Source: Bacteroidales bacterium F22
GTDB lineage: Bacteria > Bacteroidota > Bacteroidia > Bacteroidales > Bacteroidaceae
Reading direction: 5' to 3'
Assembly: GCA_029541985.1 (NCBI GenBank)
Contig: CP095414.1
Location: 2,701,001-2,765,000, forward strand
DNA length: 64,000 nt
Shown: positions 19,336-29,128 of the stretch, piece by piece
How positions within the stretch are numbered: the first letter of the stretch is position 1
Layout: each line of letters opens with the position of its first letter
The notes under the pieces: model-generated
What the model saw: only the letters and a program-made list of their open reading frames with translations
The model's database searches: none
What the model was told of the DNA's origin: nothing
Translations under genes and position numbers: made by a program

Positions 19336-19659
19336 GTCTCTGTTTGTACTCTGATCGACTCTTTATGTTACAAAATTCACACTATTTTAAATTTGAAATT
19401 TCGGCCTATTTCTCAACTTCTATGTTTTTATAGGTTGCATTTCTTATGAAATACGGCTTATTTACCTATCAAATCTTTAATTTATTAGCTATCTATCTCT
19501 TTATTTTCTTCTCTATAGTGAAAATAATTAAATTAAGTCTATGAGTAATAAAATAATGTATATAAATGTATGATATTCTAAATATTTAGAATAAATGATT
19601 ATAAAGGAAATATTTGCAATTATTCACAAACAAGATGATACCTCGTATTGTTATTTTGC
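19336..19659. other. AT-rich intergenic stretch with no visible gene
   Basis: Between the nqr terminator and the glgA promoter box. Very AT-rich, with no ORF that looks coding, no tRNA and no strong hairpin. I see nothing specific in it. Confidence 0.6.
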
Positions 19660-19667
19660 TATCTTTG
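19660..19667 (+). promoter_or_regulatory. -7 promoter element of the glycogen synthase/phosphorylase genes
   Basis: TATCTTTG, an exact TAnnTTTG match, 29 bp before the ATG at 19697. No clear -33 TTTG. Confidence 0.65.
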
Positions 19668-19696
19668 CCCTATAAACTAAGACTAGAAATAATAAT

Positions 19697-21376
19697 ATGA
19701 CAAAGTCGAAACTGATTTCTCCTAACTATATTTTCGAAGCTAGTTGGGAAGTCTGTAATAAAGTAGGAGGTATTTATACTGTCTTATCTACTCGGGCAAA
19801 TACGTTACAACAAAGCCATCCTGATAAATTGTTTTTTATTGGTCCTGATTTGTGGCAAGATAAAGAGAATCCTTTCTTTCTGGTAGATGATACGCTTCTA
19901 CAAGATTGGAAACTTTTTGCTAATAAAGAGGACAATCTGAATATTAGAATTGGTCGATGGGATATTCCTGGTAAACCAATCACTATATTAGTTGACTTTC
20001 AGCCTTTTTTTGAGCACAAGAATGCGATTTATGGAAGAGCTTGGGAATTGGGTAAAGTTGATTCACTCCACGCTTATGGTGACTATGATGAATGTTGCAT
20101 GTTTGCCTATGCAGCGGCTAAAGTAACTGCTAACTTCTATAAGTATAATAAACTGTCTATAAAGGATCGTGTCGTATTTCAATCTCATGAATGGCAAACT
20201 GGGATGTCCATTATATTTATAAAACAATGGTGTCCTCAGATTGGGACTATCTTTACCACTCATGCTACATCAATAGGTCGTTCGATTGCTGGCAACAACA
20301 AACCACTTTACGATTATTTGTTTGCTTATGATGGCGATCAAATGGCTCGTGAACTTAATATGGTCGCTAAGCATTCTGTCGAAAAGCAAGCGACACACCA
20401 TGTGGATTGTTTTACTACCGTAAGTGAAATCACAAATAACGAGTGTAAAGAGCTGCTCGAACGTCCTGCAGATGTCATCTTGATGAATGGCTTCGAGGAT
20501 GATTTTGTTCCAAAAGCAAGTGACTTTACCCGTAAACGAAATCAAGCTAGAGCTTCTCTCTTTCGGGTAGCAAATGCTTTGACGGGATTTGATTTTCCTA
20601 AAGATACGCTTGTGGTAGGGACTAGTGGTCGTTATGAATTTAAAAATAAAGGATTGGATGTCTATCTACAATCTCTCAGACGACTAAATAAAGATAAGAA
20701 TCTCAATAAAGATATATTGGCTTTTGTGTATGTTCCAGCTTGGGTGGGTGAACCTAGAGCTGATTTGCAGCAACGTTTAAAAGGTCATCATGCTCCTTTT
20801 GATACCCCAATTTCTAAATTGCCAATGCTTACTCATTGGTTGCACAATATGTCTGAAGATGATGTGCTTGATTCTCTGAAGTATTTCAATCTCTGGAATT
20901 TACCGACAGATAGGGTTAAAGTTGTGTTTGTTCCTTGCTATCTAGATGGTAAAGATGGGGTGTTTAACAAGACTTATTATGATCTACTGATTGGAAGTGA
21001 CTTGACAATCTATCCTTCATATTATGAACCATGGGGGTATACTCCATTGGAAAGTGTCGCGTTTAAAGTACCTACTATTACTACAAATAAAGCTGGATTT
21101 GGGCTCTGGGCAGTCCATAATTTGCGTATCGGTCAGTTACTTGATGGAGTAGCAGTTCTTAATCGAACTGATTATAATGGTTCTGAAGTTGCTGATGATA
21201 TCAAAGAATGTGTCATGGAGATGACTAAACTTACTATTCAACAACGTAATCAGATACGACGTAGAGCGGCTAAAGTTGCTAGCAGAGCATTGTGGTCTAA
21301 CTTCATCAAATACTATTATGAAGCCTATGACATGGCATTGCGTTGTGCAGAAAAAAGAAATAGACAAACAACATAA
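19697..21376 (+). CDS. Glycogen synthase, GT3 (eukaryote-type) family
   Basis: A 559-residue glycosyltransferase that extends alpha-1,4-glucan chains from nucleotide-glucose. The opening [20 protein letters not shown] is the GT3 signature seen in yeast and animal glycogen synthases, unlike bacterial GT5 GlgA (which has KxGGL and uses ADP-glucose). Further conserved stretches: [40 protein letters not shown] and [13 protein letters not shown], the last holding the catalytic E-x7-E pair. GT3 enzymes normally use UDP-glucose; that preference is inferred. It precedes the glucan phosphorylase by 11 bp, so synthesis and breakdown are cotranscribed. Confidence 0.92.
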   Translation: MTKSKLISPNYIFEASWEVCNKVGGIYTVLSTRANTLQQSHPDKLFFIGPDLWQDKENPFFLVDDTLLQDWKLFANKEDNLNIRIGRWDIPGKPITILVDFQPFFEHKNAIYGRAWELGKVDSLHAYGDYDECCMFAYAAAKVTANFYKYNKLSIKDRVVFQSHEWQTGMSIIFIKQWCPQIGTIFTTHATSIGRSIAGNNKPLYDYLFAYDGDQMARELNMVAKHSVEKQATHHVDCFTTVSEITNNECKELLERPADVILMNGFEDDFVPKASDFTRKRNQARASLFRVANALTGFDFPKDTLVVGTSGRYEFKNKGLDVYLQSLRRLNKDKNLNKDILAFVYVPAWVGEPRADLQQRLKGHHAPFDTPISKLPMLTHWLHNMSEDDVLDSLKYFNLWNLPTDRVKVVFVPCYLDGKDGVFNKTYYDLLIGSDLTIYPSYYEPWGYTPLESVAFKVPTITTNKAGFGLWAVHNLRIGQLLDGVAVLNRTDYNGSEVADDIKECVMEMTKLTIQQRNQIRRRAAKVASRALWSNFIKYYYEAYDMALRCAEKRNRQTT

Positions 21377-21387
21377 AATTCACAAAA

Positions 21388-23946
21388 ATGAAAATCAAAG
21401 TAAATAACGAGAGTACTCCTATATGGAAGGAACTGACAGTAGAGTCATCTCTCCCTAAAGAACTAGAAAAAGTTTCTGAGTTAGCCAAAAATATTTGGTG
21501 GGTATGGAATAGCGAGGCTATTGAATTATTTGAGTCTATGAGTCCAGAAATATGGGATGAAGTAGACGGAAACCCAGTGAGATTACTCGAGAGACTGAGT
21601 ATTGAGCAGATGGATAAACTGGCTAGGAGTAAAAAATTCATTACCAAGATGGATACTGTGTATGCCAACTTTAGGGCTTATATGGATGTGAAGCCGGATA
21701 AAAGTCGCGCATCTGTTGCCTATTTCTGTATGGAATATGGACTTTCAAGTGTGCTTAAGATTTACTCAGGTGGACTTGGTGTATTGGCTGGTGATTACCT
21801 CAAAGAAGCTTCTGACAGTAATGTCGATTTGTGTGCGGTAGGTTTCCTTTACCGTTATGGCTATTTTAATCAATCACTTTCTATTGATGGACAACAAATT
21901 GCAAATTATGAGGCACAGGTCTTTAATAGCTTGCCGTTGGAGCGTGTGGTTGTCGATGGAAAAGCATTGGTTGTAGAAGTGCCTTATACTGATTTTACTG
22001 TCTATGCCTATATCTGGAAGATAAATGTGGGACGTATTACATTGTATCTCCTTGATACAGACAATGAATTGAATAGCCAATTTGACCGCGAGATAACTTC
22101 TAAATTGTATGGTGGTGATTGGGAAAACCGTTTGAAACAAGAAATCCTTCTTGGTATAGGTGGTATCAAAACGTTGAAAGCATTGGGTATCAAAAAAGAT
22201 GTGTACCATTGTAACGAAGGTCATGCTGCTCTTATTAATGTGGAACGTTTGGTTGATTATGTACAGTCAGGACTTTCTTTTCAAGCATCTTTAGAACTCG
22301 TAAGGGCATCTTCTCTCTATACTGTTCATACACCAGTTCCTGCAGGGCATGATTATTTTGATGAAACTTTGTTTGGCAAATATATGAGTAAATATCCAGC
22401 TAAACTTGGACTCTCGTGGGATGAGTTTATTGGACTTGGACGAATTAATCCTGATGATAAGGGAGAACGTTTCTGTATGTCTACTTTCGCTTGTAACACT
22501 TCTCAAGAAGTGAATGGAGTGAGCTGGTTACATGGAAAAGTATCTCAAGAAATGTTTGCACCAATATGGAAGGGGTATTTCCCTGAGGAACTTCATGTCA
22601 GTTATGTAACCAATGGTGTCCATTTCCCTACATGGTGTGCTTCTGAGTGGAGAACTCTTTATGACAAGCATTTTGATGCTAATTTCATACATGACCAATC
22701 TAATGAGAAGATTTGGTCTGCTATACAACAAGTTCCAGATCCTGAGATTTGGAAAACTCGTGTCACTCTCAAAAATAAACTTGTCGATTTTATTCGTGAA
22801 GAATTTAGAAATACTTGGTTAAAGAATCAAGGTGACCCATCACGTATTGTTTCATTGCTTAATAAGATTGATCCGAATGCTTTACTTATTGGTTTTGGTC
22901 GTCGTTTTGCAACTTACAAAAGAGCTCATCTTTTGTTTACTGACTTGGAAAGATTATCTAAGATTGTGAACAATCCTGATTACCCAGTACAATTTATCTT
23001 TACTGGTAAAGCTCATCCTCATGATGGTGCTGGTCAAGGTTTAATCAAACGAATTATTGAAATCTCTCGTCGTCCTGAATTTTTAGGTAAGATTATTTTC
23101 TTAGAAAATTATGACATGCGTCTAGCACGTCGTCTTATTACAGGAGTAGATATTTGGTTAAATACTCCGACTCGTCCACTTGAAGCATCTGGTACATCTG
23201 GTGAAAAGGCTTTGATGAATGGAGTCGTTAACTTCTCTGTCCTTGATGGATGGTGGTTGGAAGGCTTCCGTGAGAATGCTGGATGGGCATTGACAGATAA
23301 ACGAACTTATGAGAATCAAGAGCATCAAGACCAACTTGATGCTGCGACAATTTATTCTATTCTAGAGACGGAGATATTACCTCTCTATTATGCACGCAAT
23401 GCAAAAGGTATCCCTACTAATTGGATTAAGGTGGTGAAGAACTCGATGTCTAAGATTGCTCCTCATTATACGATGAAGCGTCAACTTGATGATTACTATG
23501 CCAAATTCTATAACAAAGAGGCTAAACGATTCAAATCTCTTGCTGCTAATGACAACGCAAAAGCGAAAGAAATTGCAGCATGGAAAGAAGAAGTTGCTTC
23601 TAAATGGGATTCAATAGAAGTTGTCTCTAATAATATAGATCAGGAATTCTTGCATCAATCAGCTATCGCAGGTAACGAATATACTATGGAAGTCGTTATA
23701 GATGAGAAAGGTTTAAACGATGTAGTGGGACTCGAATTAGTCACTACTTATACTGGAGAAAATGGAAAGGAACATACCTATTCTGTAGAACCTTTGGAAG
23801 TTACCAAACAAGAAGGTAATCTCTATACTTTTACAGGAGCTAAATTGGTCAACAATGCAGGTCACTTCCACTGTGCGTATCGTATGTTTCCTAAGCATAA
23901 AGATTTGCCACATAGACAAGATTTCTGTTTCGTTCGTTGGTTCTAA
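21388..23946 (+). CDS. glgP: Alpha-glucan (glycogen) phosphorylase, GT35 with DUF3417
   Basis: Releases glucose 1-phosphate from alpha-1,4-glucan using pyridoxal phosphate. 852 residues: an N-terminal DUF3417 region (about residues 10-110, with [10 protein letters not shown]), then the short-type phosphorylase body with [11 protein letters not shown] and [10 protein letters not shown], the PLP lysine K607 in [14 protein letters not shown], and [15 protein letters not shown]-terminal beta domain of about 130 residues follows. This DUF3417 subfamily differs from E. coli GlgP/MalP. It is second in the operon after the GT3 synthase and ends before a strong terminator. Confidence 0.95.
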   Translation: MKIKVNNESTPIWKELTVESSLPKELEKVSELAKNIWWVWNSEAIELFESMSPEIWDEVDGNPVRLLERLSIEQMDKLARSKKFITKMDTVYANFRAYMDVKPDKSRASVAYFCMEYGLSSVLKIYSGGLGVLAGDYLKEASDSNVDLCAVGFLYRYGYFNQSLSIDGQQIANYEAQVFNSLPLERVVVDGKALVVEVPYTDFTVYAYIWKINVGRITLYLLDTDNELNSQFDREITSKLYGGDWENRLKQEILLGIGGIKTLKALGIKKDVYHCNEGHAALINVERLVDYVQSGLSFQASLELVRASSLYTVHTPVPAGHDYFDETLFGKYMSKYPAKLGLSWDEFIGLGRINPDDKGERFCMSTFACNTSQEVNGVSWLHGKVSQEMFAPIWKGYFPEELHVSYVTNGVHFPTWCASEWRTLYDKHFDANFIHDQSNEKIWSAIQQVPDPEIWKTRVTLKNKLVDFIREEFRNTWLKNQGDPSRIVSLLNKIDPNALLIGFGRRFATYKRAHLLFTDLERLSKIVNNPDYPVQFIFTGKAHPHDGAGQGLIKRIIEISRRPEFLGKIIFLENYDMRLARRLITGVDIWLNTPTRPLEASGTSGEKALMNGVVNFSVLDGWWLEGFRENAGWALTDKRTYENQEHQDQLDAATIYSILETEILPLYYARNAKGIPTNWIKVVKNSMSKIAPHYTMKRQLDDYYAKFYNKEAKRFKSLAANDNAKAKEIAAWKEEVASKWDSIEVVSNNIDQEFLHQSAIAGNEYTMEVVIDEKGLNDVVGLELVTTYTGENGKEHTYSVEPLEVTKQEGNLYTFTGAKLVNNAGHFHCAYRMFPKHKDLPHRQDFCFVRWF

Positions 23947-23991
23947 TCAATAGTACACAGTACTTAGAAGTACTTGTGTAGTAATCTATAA

Positions 23992-24030
23992 AAGAAGCCT
24001 CAAGAGATTAACTCTTGAGGCTTCTTTCTT
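23992..24030 (+). terminator. Terminator between glgP and lipA
   Basis: Perfect 15-bp arms (23992-24006 and 24012-24026) around loop ATTAA with a T-rich tail. The genes converge here, so it may also serve lipA. Confidence 0.9.
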
Positions 24031-24089
24031 TTGTGAAAAGGTGTTGTTTTTAAGCAAGCATGTTTGTCGTGTCGTCTTGCTATTTTAAA

Positions 24090-24992
24090 TCATGATTTCT
24101 TTTTGTGGTTGAAGATGTCGATATGCTTATCCGCATGATAGGAGGATCGAACCAATGGACCACTTTCTAGTCCTTTGAATCCTTTGGCAATGCCTATATC
24201 ATGATAGTTCTTAAATTGTTCAGGGGTGACATACTCTTTGACTGGATAGTGTTTGATAGAGGGTTGAAGATATTGCCCTATGGTTAAGATTTGACATCCT
24301 GCATGAAGTAGGTCATCCATCGTCGTATAAACTTCATCGGGGGTCTCTCCTAGTCCAGCCATGATTCCGGATTTACTAATCACGCCATGGGTGGAGAGGT
24401 GTTTTATCACTTGTAGTGAAGTATCATATTTGGCCACACTTCTGACCTCAGGAGAAATTCTTCTTACGGTCTCCAGATTATGACTGATAATCTCAGGTTT
24501 AGCAGCTATAATCTTATCTAATAAATCGGTGCGTCCATTGAAGTCAGGAATAAGAACTTCCAATGTTGTATTAGGATTCAGTTCTTTGATAGCAAGAATC
24601 GTCTCTATCCAATGCTGTGCACCTAAGTCTGGTAAATCATCTCTATCTACCGAAGTGATAACGGCATGTTTAAGCTTCATCAGTTGTATCGATTCTGCTA
24701 CTCGTAAAGGTTCTCTCGTATTAAGAGGAAGTGGATGTCCAGACTTTGTATTACAGAATTTACAGTTCCGAGTACAGATGTCTCCTCCAATCATGAAGGT
24801 AGCAGTACCATTTCCCCAGCATTCACCCATATTAGGACATCGACCGCTACTGCATATCGTATGAAGATGATGGTTGTCTACTGTCTTTTTTGTCTTGGTA
24901 TACCGCTCGTTTGTATCTATGCGAACCTTTAACCATGCAGGTTTACGTACTCTTTTTGTATCTATGTTCAGATTTTCAGGTTGTTGTTTCAT
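24090..24992 (-). CDS. lipA: Lipoyl synthase
   Basis: A radical-SAM enzyme that inserts two sulfurs into octanoyl groups on lipoyl domains of dehydrogenases and the glycine cleavage H protein. All six cluster cysteines are visible: auxiliary cluster C47, C52, C58 in CSSGRCPNMGEC and radical-SAM cluster C73, C77, C80 in CTRNCKFC. Other family motifs: MIGGD, HAVITSVDRDDLPDLGA, SHNLETV, KSGIMAGLGE, TIGQYLQPS and the C-terminal SGPLVRSSYHA, in which the serine is the usual cluster ligand. 300 residues is normal. It is followed by the converging glgP. A separate lipoyl attachment partner (LipB) is not in the window. Confidence 0.97.
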   Translation of the reverse strand: MKQQPENLNIDTKRVRKPAWLKVRIDTNERYTKTKKTVDNHHLHTICSSGRCPNMGECWGNGTATFMIGGDICTRNCKFCNTKSGHPLPLNTREPLRVAESIQLMKLKHAVITSVDRDDLPDLGAQHWIETILAIKELNPNTTLEVLIPDFNGRTDLLDKIIAAKPEIISHNLETVRRISPEVRSVAKYDTSLQVIKHLSTHGVISKSGIMAGLGETPDEVYTTMDDLLHAGCQILTIGQYLQPSIKHYPVKEYVTPEQFKNYHDIGIAKGFKGLESGPLVRSSYHADKHIDIFNHKKKS

Positions 24993-25046
24993 CTTTAAGG
25001 GATTTAGGTTAAGTTCTTTCCAAGGTGTTTATCAGTTCTCATTAAT

Positions 25047-25092
25047 AAAAAATCACTTGATTTAGAAGTAGTAAAATACTCAAATCAAGTGA
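25047..25092 (-). terminator. Terminator of the pepD-DPP4 transcript
   Basis: TCACTTGATTT (25053-25063) pairs with AAATCAAGTGA (25082-25092). Read on the minus strand the stem is followed by T6, directly downstream of the peptidase stop at 25110. Confidence 0.88.
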
Positions 25093-25109
25093 CTTTTTAA
25101 TGGGATTTG

Positions 25110-27299
25110 TTATAAATGTTCTTTAACCCAACGGGTTAATTTAGCATAGAGATGGTTTTGTGTATTTCCACCATAAATGCCATGGTTTCTATTTGTATAT
25201 ACTGCCATTTGAAAGGGCTTTCCTAATTGGACTAAGCACTCAGAATATTCAGCACAGTTTTGATAGTGTACGTTGTCATCAGCTAATCCATGTACGAGTA
25301 ATAAATCACCGTGTAATTTATTAGCACGGGCAAAAGCACTTCCTTCTTCATATCCAGCTTCATTTTCTTGAGGACGACGCATGAAACGTTCTGTGTAGAT
25401 CGTATCATAATATCTCCAAGAAGTAGGAGCAGCAACCGCTATACCTATTTTGAATACTGGACGTCCTTCACTCATACTCATAAGTGTACAGAAAGCTCCG
25501 AAACTCCATCCCCAGATGCCAATTCTCGCTTTGTCTACGTAGGGTAAGTTACCCAAGTAGATAGCTCCTTCCACTTGGTCATGAGCTTCTAATACACCTA
25601 ATCTTAGGTAGGTACACTTAGCAAAAGCAGCACCACGTCCACCAGTTCCACGACCATCTATACAAGCAATGATATAACCTTGAGTAGCCATATACGTTTC
25701 CCAGCTAACTTTGTACTTGTCCAGAACTTGTTGACTTTCAGGACCACTATATTGATACATCAATACCGGATACTTTTTTGCAGGGTCGAAGTCAGTAGGC
25801 TTCATCATCCATCCATTGAGTTTCACGTTATCTCCTGTAGTAAAACTAAAAAAAGTTTTCTCAGGAATATCGTATGCTTCAATTTTTGCTTTTAGTTCTT
25901 TGTTCTCTTCGAGATTGACTAAAGTCTGTCCCTTTTTACTACTACAAAGCGTCACCTTATTGGGGGTATTGGCACTGTTGACATAATGCATAAAATACTC
26001 CCAATTAGTTGAAAATATAGCACTATTGATACCTTTCTCGTCTGTCAAGTTCACTTTACGACCTCTTTTGTCAATACGAAAAACTTGGCTTTCTAATGGA
26101 CTGTTTTCATTACTCTGATAATAGAAACTTCCTGTACGACTATCGTATCCATAGAAGTTAGAAACTTCCCATTGACCTTTAGTTACCTGCTTGATAAGAT
26201 TTCCTTCAAGAGAATACCAATACAGATGCTTATAACCATCTCGTTCACTGACGAAGCTAAAGTTGTGGGGATAAAACTTAATCTGATTAAGACAAGATTC
26301 ACTAATGTAAGTGTCACTCTTCTCTCGGAATATAAGTTTTGCCGTTTTGGAGCGAGGATTTGCATAGTACAATTCCAATCTATTCTGATTCCTGTTCATC
26401 GTCACTACAGCAAGTTTAGTCGAATCACTAGTCCATTCGATACGAGGAATATACCCCCGTTCTTCTAACGGAATATCCATAGTCTTATCTATGTGACTCT
26501 TTATATCAAAACTGTGTACACTCACTTGTGAATTCTCTTCACCTGCTTTGGGATACTTGTAAGTATAAAATCCAGGGTAGGAGGTGTATTGTTTCAAGTT
26601 CGGGTGACTCCCTTCAAAAAGCTGCATGCTGTAACTTTTCACAGCCGACTCATCGAAACGAATGTAAGCAATCATTCGACTGTCAGGACTAAAACAGAAA
26701 GCACGATTAAATTCAAATTCTTCTTCATATACCCAATCAGGTTTACCATTGATAATTTGATTAAACTGACCATCTTTGGTTACTTGAGAGACACTATAAT
26801 CGTATAGTATCTTGGTAATGAAGATGTTGTTGTCCCGTACAAAACCAATCATATTACCATCTGGACTAAATGTAGGCATCTCTTCCTCTCCTTTGGCACT
26901 CAGAGGCACACATTTATTGTTTCGGATTTCATAGATATAATGCTTCGCCTTGTATGAACGACGATAAATCATCTTTTTTGCAGTCTCAATCAATATGTCA
27001 CGTCCATTTGGTGAGAATTGATAATCACTAAATGTACTGAAAGGACAATCACGTGCTGTTTTTGTATCGAATAGCACTTTAATCTGCTTACCCGTTCTAA
27101 AATCGTATTGAATGATCTGTTGCCTATTTGCACTAATTTGCGTGTATCCAGTACCATCCTTGGTCGGTTTCACTCCATAGATGCTTTTGGCAGAAAATGA
27201 ATGATTAGTAATATCGTTAAGTGTCAACTTCTCCTTTGCCGAAAGCATACCTATGTTTAAGACTAGAAGAAGTGAGAGGAAAGAAATAACTCTTTTCAT
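25110..27299 (-). CDS. Dipeptidyl peptidase IV (S9B family)
   Basis: Removes X-Pro or X-Ala dipeptides from peptide N-termini; exported. 729 residues with a signal peptide ending near SAKEK. The N-terminal eight-bladed propeller contains the double-glutamate motif DWVYEEEF that clamps the substrate amino terminus, the mark of DPP4-type enzymes. The catalytic domain has nucleophile S599 in GWSFGAF, an acid in LLVHGLADDNVHYQN and a histidine in NRNHGIYGG. The nucleophile motif has GA where GG is usual, a small deviation. It lies 44 bp downstream of pepD on the same strand, giving a two-gene peptide-degradation transcript that ends at the 25047 terminator. Confidence 0.93.
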   Translation of the reverse strand: MKRVISFLSLLLVLNIGMLSAKEKLTLNDITNHSFSAKSIYGVKPTKDGTGYTQISANRQQIIQYDFRTGKQIKVLFDTKTARDCPFSTFSDYQFSPNGRDILIETAKKMIYRRSYKAKHYIYEIRNNKCVPLSAKGEEEMPTFSPDGNMIGFVRDNNIFITKILYDYSVSQVTKDGQFNQIINGKPDWVYEEEFEFNRAFCFSPDSRMIAYIRFDESAVKSYSMQLFEGSHPNLKQYTSYPGFYTYKYPKAGEENSQVSVHSFDIKSHIDKTMDIPLEERGYIPRIEWTSDSTKLAVVTMNRNQNRLELYYANPRSKTAKLIFREKSDTYISESCLNQIKFYPHNFSFVSERDGYKHLYWYSLEGNLIKQVTKGQWEVSNFYGYDSRTGSFYYQSNENSPLESQVFRIDKRGRKVNLTDEKGINSAIFSTNWEYFMHYVNSANTPNKVTLCSSKKGQTLVNLEENKELKAKIEAYDIPEKTFFSFTTGDNVKLNGWMMKPTDFDPAKKYPVLMYQYSGPESQQVLDKYKVSWETYMATQGYIIACIDGRGTGGRGAAFAKCTYLRLGVLEAHDQVEGAIYLGNLPYVDKARIGIWGWSFGAFCTLMSMSEGRPVFKIGIAVAAPTSWRYYDTIYTERFMRRPQENEAGYEEGSAFARANKLHGDLLLVHGLADDNVHYQNCAEYSECLVQLGKPFQMAVYTNRNHGIYGGNTQNHLYAKLTRWVKEHL

Positions 27300-27343
27300 A
27301 ATTTGAAATCTCTATTTTAGAAGTTCTATCTTTTTCGTTCTTC

Positions 27344-28807
27344 TTATTTTACTGTAGGAATATTTTTCAAGACATCCAATAGGTGTTTCCACCATAAATC
27401 TACAGTAGCAATATCCATACGCTCATCAGGAGAATGGACACCACGAAGAGTAGGACCGAAAGAAACCATATCCAAGTTAGGATATTTCTCTAAAAATAAG
27501 CCACACTCTAAGCCAGCATGAATCGCACGCACTTTAGGTTCTTTGTTAAATAGACGTTTGTAACTCTCAGCAGCTACAGCAAGAATAGCTGATTTTGGAT
27601 TTGGTTGCCATCCTGGGTAACCGTCACCATGAGAAATTTTAGCACCAGCTAGACGGAAGGTAGCACGAATGGTATTGGCCATATCATCACGAGAAGAAAG
27701 GATAGACGAACGTTGACTTGTTCCGATAACGATTTTATGTCCTTCTTTCATCTTTATAGATGCCAAGTTAGAAGAAGTCTCTACCATGTCAGGTATGTCT
27801 TGACTCATAGCAAAGACACCATGTTGTACTCCTTGTACGGCTAGAATAAGATTCTTAGCAGTCTGGTCATCAATACATTTTTCCACTCGACTCTCACTCT
27901 CGAGAACCCATTGCATATTGGGTTCTGTTACTGCATATTCCTTCTCGATATCAGCAGATAGGATATTAAGATCTACACGAACTGGTTCTTTATATGCTAC
28001 TGGTACGGCAAGTAAGGCAGATGCTTCACGAGCGATAGCATTGTGTAAATTACCCCCTGCAATTTCGCATATCTTGACATCATGTTTACTTTGAAGAAGA
28101 TGAATATAGCGAGTTAATAATTTATTAGCATTTGCACGATTCTTATTGATATCATCTCCAGAATGTCCACCAGTGAGTCCTTTCACAGTGACACGGAAGA
28201 AGAAATAGCCGGCAGGGACATCTTGTTCGGTATAATCAAATGTAGCTACAGTATCTATACCACCAGCGCAACCTATAAATAATTCACCTTCATCTTCAGA
28301 ATCGAGGTTAATAAGGATATCTCCTCCCAAGAACCCTTTTTTCATAGCAAAAGCACCTGTTAAACCAGTTTCTTCATCGACTGTGAATAGACATTCGATA
28401 GGTCCGTGTTCTATATCATCACTAGCTAAGAGAGCTAATTCAGCAGACACGCCTATTCCATTGTCAGCACCTAGAGTAGTCCCTTTAGCTTTTAGCCATT
28501 TACCATCAATCACAGTTTCGATAGGGTCTTTCATGAAATCATGAACAGTATCATTGTTTTTTTCACAAACCATATCCATGTGAGACTGTAGAATTACTGT
28601 TTGGCGGTCTTCTAGACCTTTTGTTGCAGGTTTCTTAATTAGAATATTACCACATTCATCAGCAATAGTTTCCAAGTTATGTTTTTTACCGAACTCTTTT
28701 AAGTATGCTATAATCTTTTCTTCATGTTTTGAAGGACGAGGAACTTGACAAATCTCGTTGAAGTAGTGAAAAACTACCTTTGGCTCTAAATCGAAAATTG
28801 ATTTCAT
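27344..28807 (-). CDS. pepD: Aminoacyl-histidine dipeptidase / peptidase D
   Basis: A cytoplasmic M20-family zinc dipeptidase with broad dipeptide specificity. 487 residues from the ATG at 28807, which gives the usual MKSIFDLEPK start; an upstream in-frame codon would put the start before the promoter. Metal and catalytic residues are visible in LQSHMDMVCEKN, LGADNGIGVS, DEETGLTGA, NLDSEDEGE and GPTLRGVHSPDE. It precedes DPP4 in the same transcript: the extracytoplasmic enzyme makes dipeptides and this one could split them after uptake. Its promoter box mirrors that of the divergent small membrane protein gene. Confidence 0.95.
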   Translation of the reverse strand: MKSIFDLEPKVVFHYFNEICQVPRPSKHEEKIIAYLKEFGKKHNLETIADECGNILIKKPATKGLEDRQTVILQSHMDMVCEKNNDTVHDFMKDPIETVIDGKWLKAKGTTLGADNGIGVSAELALLASDDIEHGPIECLFTVDEETGLTGAFAMKKGFLGGDILINLDSEDEGELFIGCAGGIDTVATFDYTEQDVPAGYFFFRVTVKGLTGGHSGDDINKNRANANKLLTRYIHLLQSKHDVKICEIAGGNLHNAIAREASALLAVPVAYKEPVRVDLNILSADIEKEYAVTEPNMQWVLESESRVEKCIDDQTAKNLILAVQGVQHGVFAMSQDIPDMVETSSNLASIKMKEGHKIVIGTSQRSSILSSRDDMANTIRATFRLAGAKISHGDGYPGWQPNPKSAILAVAAESYKRLFNKEPKVRAIHAGLECGLFLEKYPNLDMVSFGPTLRGVHSPDERMDIATVDLWWKHLLDVLKNIPTVK

Positions 28808-28835
28808 ATGTTTTAATTTATTTTTTTGTAGGGTT

Positions 28836-28868
28836 TTTGCCCTAGAGAATTGATTTTCTGTATATTTG
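28836..28868 (+). promoter_or_regulatory. Promoter of the small membrane protein / OmpH-like genes
   Basis: TTTG (28836-28839), 21-bp spacer, TATATTTG (28861-28868): a full match to the Bacteroidota consensus. The expected transcript start is only about 14 nt before the ATG at 28888. Confidence 0.75.
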
Positions 28869-28873
28869 CAACA

Positions 28874-28881
28874 CAAATATA
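28874..28881 (-). promoter_or_regulatory. -7 promoter element of pepD
   Basis: Reads TATATTTG on the minus strand, giving a leader of about 60 nt. It is the mirror image of the plus-strand box at 28861-28868, separated by 5 bp, so the two divergent promoters form one inverted repeat and would compete for polymerase. Confidence 0.7.
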
Positions 28882-28887
28882 ACAATT

Positions 28888-29100
28888 ATGATTAAATTAG
28901 TCCTTATAACCGTGTTAATAGTTGCAATTAGTGTCTTGCTGATATCAGTTAAGATAATCTTTGTAAAGGGAGCTACGGTGCCAAATGAACACGTTGGTAG
29001 CAGTAAAGGTTTACAAAAACGTGGGATAGCTTGTGCTCAAACGCAAGATAAAGTAGCACAGCAAAAAAGTAAAATGGCTATCAAAGAATATATAAAGTAA
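28888..29100 (+). CDS. Small conserved single-pass membrane protein
   Basis: A 70-residue protein of unknown function. Residues 3-27 form one hydrophobic segment (MIKLVLITVLIVAISVLLISV), followed by a basic stretch and a hydrophilic tail with VPNEHVGSSKGLQKRGIACAQTQD. The RGI-x-C-x-Q-x-QD pattern resembles small proteins I recall beside OmpH-like genes in other Bacteroides; that is from memory. It has its own promoter match and lies 28 bp before the OmpH-like gene, so the pair is probably cotranscribed. Confidence 0.75.
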   Translation: MIKLVLITVLIVAISVLLISVKIIFVKGATVPNEHVGSSKGLQKRGIACAQTQDKVAQQKSKMAIKEYIK

Positions 29101-29128
29101 AAAACTTAAAGATATAATACCTCACTTT

